From: an uncultured Endomicrobiia bacterium
GTDB taxonomy: Bacteria; Elusimicrobiota; Endomicrobiia; Endomicrobiales; Endomicrobiaceae
Direction: 5' to 3'
Length of the DNA: 5,733 bases
Assembly: GCA_905236115.1 (NCBI GenBank)
Contig: CAJOOL010000047.1
Coordinates: 1-5,733, forward strand
The position numbers were made by a program, and so were the translations under genes. This document shows positions 4,749 to 5,733 of the stretch, piece after piece; position 1 is the first letter of the stretch, and each line of letters opens with the position of its first letter. The notes beneath the pieces were generated by a model that was not told where the DNA came from, did not search any database, and saw only the letters and a list, made by a program, of their open reading frames with translations.

Positions 4749-5733
4749 TCTCGGGAAAAGGATTTCAAATGCACCCAGTTTGCTGCCTGCCGGGGAAAAG
4801 CCCGCTTCCGGCAGAATGCCGTCGGCAAAATATTTTTTTGCAATATCAATTATATTTCCGGCCGCACCGTTTAACTTCCAAATCTTTTCCGAAATGACCG
4901 GCATAAAAGGCACCAAATGAAGCGTTATCAAATCCGTTGCCTGAAAATAACAATACATACATTCGGCAAGTTTTTTTGTATCCGTCTTTGCCAGCTTCCA
5001 GGGGGCGTCCTGCTCTATCTGCTGATTGATTAATGTTATTGCCTGCTGAAGAAGTTCGGAAGATTTATGAAATTGCATATTTTCAATGTATCTTCCGTAT
5101 TGCCCTTGTCCGTCCAAAATTTTGGCAGCTTCTTTTGTCAAAACATCTTCAACTTTACATTCGGGAACTTCCCCGCCGAAATATTTTTCGGCCATTTTAT
5201 TTGTTCTGGAAACAAGATTACCCAAATTGTTTGCCAAATCCACATTATATTTTTTCGTCAATGCTTCCATGGAAATATCGCCGTCGGGGCCAAACGGTAT
5301 TAAAGAAACAGCCAAATATCTGGCAGGGTCAACACCGAATTTTTCTACAAGCTGTGCAGGGGTGATAACGTTGCCTATAGTTTTGGACATTTTGTCGCCG
5401 TTGATTGTAAAAAATCCGTGTGCATACACTCTTTTATGCACGGGAATATCGGCACCCATAAGAAGAGCCGGCCAAATAACGCTGTGAAACCACAAAATAT
5501 CTTTTGCCATTAAGTGCATATCGGCAGGCCAGTATTTTTCAAACATTTCTTTGTTGTCTTTATATCCGATTGCGGAAACATAATTAATTAATGCGTCCAC
5601 CCAAACATACACGGTTTGACTTTTGTCAAAAGGAAGAGGTATTCCCCAGTCCAATGCCGCACGGGAAATGCTGATGTCTTCCAGCCCAAGTCTGAGTTTT
5701 CCCAAAATTTCGTTTCTTCTTGTTTCGGGAAGA
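4740..5733 (-). CDS. metG: Methionyl-tRNA synthetase (5' part missing)
   Basis: The frame is open to the right edge; 330 residues of the C-terminal two thirds are visible, beginning LPETRRNEILGKLRLG. The enzyme charges tRNA(Met) with methionine in the cytoplasm. Conserved MetRS stretches are SISRAALDWGIPLPFD, YVWVDALINYVSAIGY, WPADMHLMAKDILWFHSVIWP and the class I signature KMSKT (5393-5379), which stabilises the transition state. After the Rossmann core comes the helical anticodon-binding domain, with the conserved APW (tryptophan of the CAU-recognition site) in QQIEQDAPWKLAK. The protein ends at LFPRIS, directly after that domain, so the optional C-terminal EMAP/Trbp111-like tRNA-binding domain is absent, as in many short bacterial MetRS. 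The HIGH motif and zinc insert would lie outside the window. The TTG at 5705 is an internal Leu codon, not the start. The gene is unrelated in function to the pilus genes; the pilB promoter separates them. Confidence 0.97.
   Translation of the reverse strand, partial: LPETRRNEILGKLRLGLEDISISRAALDWGIPLPFDKSQTVYVWVDALINYVSAIGYKDNKEMFEKYWPADMHLMAKDILWFHSVIWPALLMGADIPVHKRVYAHGFFTINGDKMSKTIGNVITPAQLVEKFGVDPARYLAVSLIPFGPDGDISMEALTKKYNVDLANNLGNLVSRTNKMAEKYFGGEVPECKVEDVLTKEAAKILDGQGQYGRYIENMQFHKSSELLQQAITLINQQIEQDAPWKLAKTDTKKLAECMYCYFQATDLITLHLVPFMPVISEKIWKLNGAAGNIIDIAKKYFADGILPEAGFSPAGSKLGAFEILFPRIS

Noticed and set aside
5033..5487. Plus-strand open frames opposite metG
   Set aside because: They are antisense to conserved MetRS sequence, and the protein strings look random.

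Overview
All recognisable genes in this window lie on the minus strand, so the biological order runs from high to low coordinates. The content is a metG 3' part (methionyl-tRNA synthetase), a spacer of about 350 bases with a textbook sigma-70-type promoter, and then a type IV pilus / type II secretion-like cluster. That cluster holds a pilB/gspE assembly ATPase, a pilC/gspF inner-membrane platform protein, a small MNT-type nucleotidyltransferase, a complete prepilin-like protein, and a second prepilin-like protein cut off by the left edge.

The organism is a low-to-moderate GC bacterium that uses ordinary Shine-Dalgarno sites and a housekeeping -35/-10 promoter. A PilB with an N-terminal MshEN-like domain, a PilC, and several single-helix prepilins in tandem fit many diderm lineages. 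The style (AT-rich, repeat-filled spacers, prepilins of the 'AFTLTE' type) reminds me of gut-associated Elusimicrobia-like bacteria. That is an impression and no marker here proves it.

Layout by region: 5733-4740 metG (5' end outside the window); 4739-4387 spacer with a doubtful 62-codon ORF, small hairpins, a perfect TTGACA-17-TATAAT promoter and an AT-rich leader of about 92 nt; 4386-2698 pilB; 2697-2595 spacer of short tandem repeats; 2594-1359 pilC; 1358-1268 spacer with four 8-bp-spaced TTCAAC units; 1267-899 nucleotidyltransferase; 898-762 spacer largely filled by a palindromic dispersed-repeat-like element; 761-327 prepilin; 310-1 second prepilin (partial).

Working model: PilB hydrolyses ATP in the cytoplasm and, through PilC in the inner membrane, drives assembly of processed pilins, of which the two downstream genes are likely minor or pseudo-pilins. 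The promoter before pilB probably drives pilB-pilC and perhaps everything downstream. The nucleotidyltransferase is the odd member: it has an intact catalytic motif, sits inside the pilus cluster, has repeats on both sides, and has no HEPN partner in view. I found no convincing wholly new system. The MNT insertion and the repeat-filled spacers are the most unusual points.
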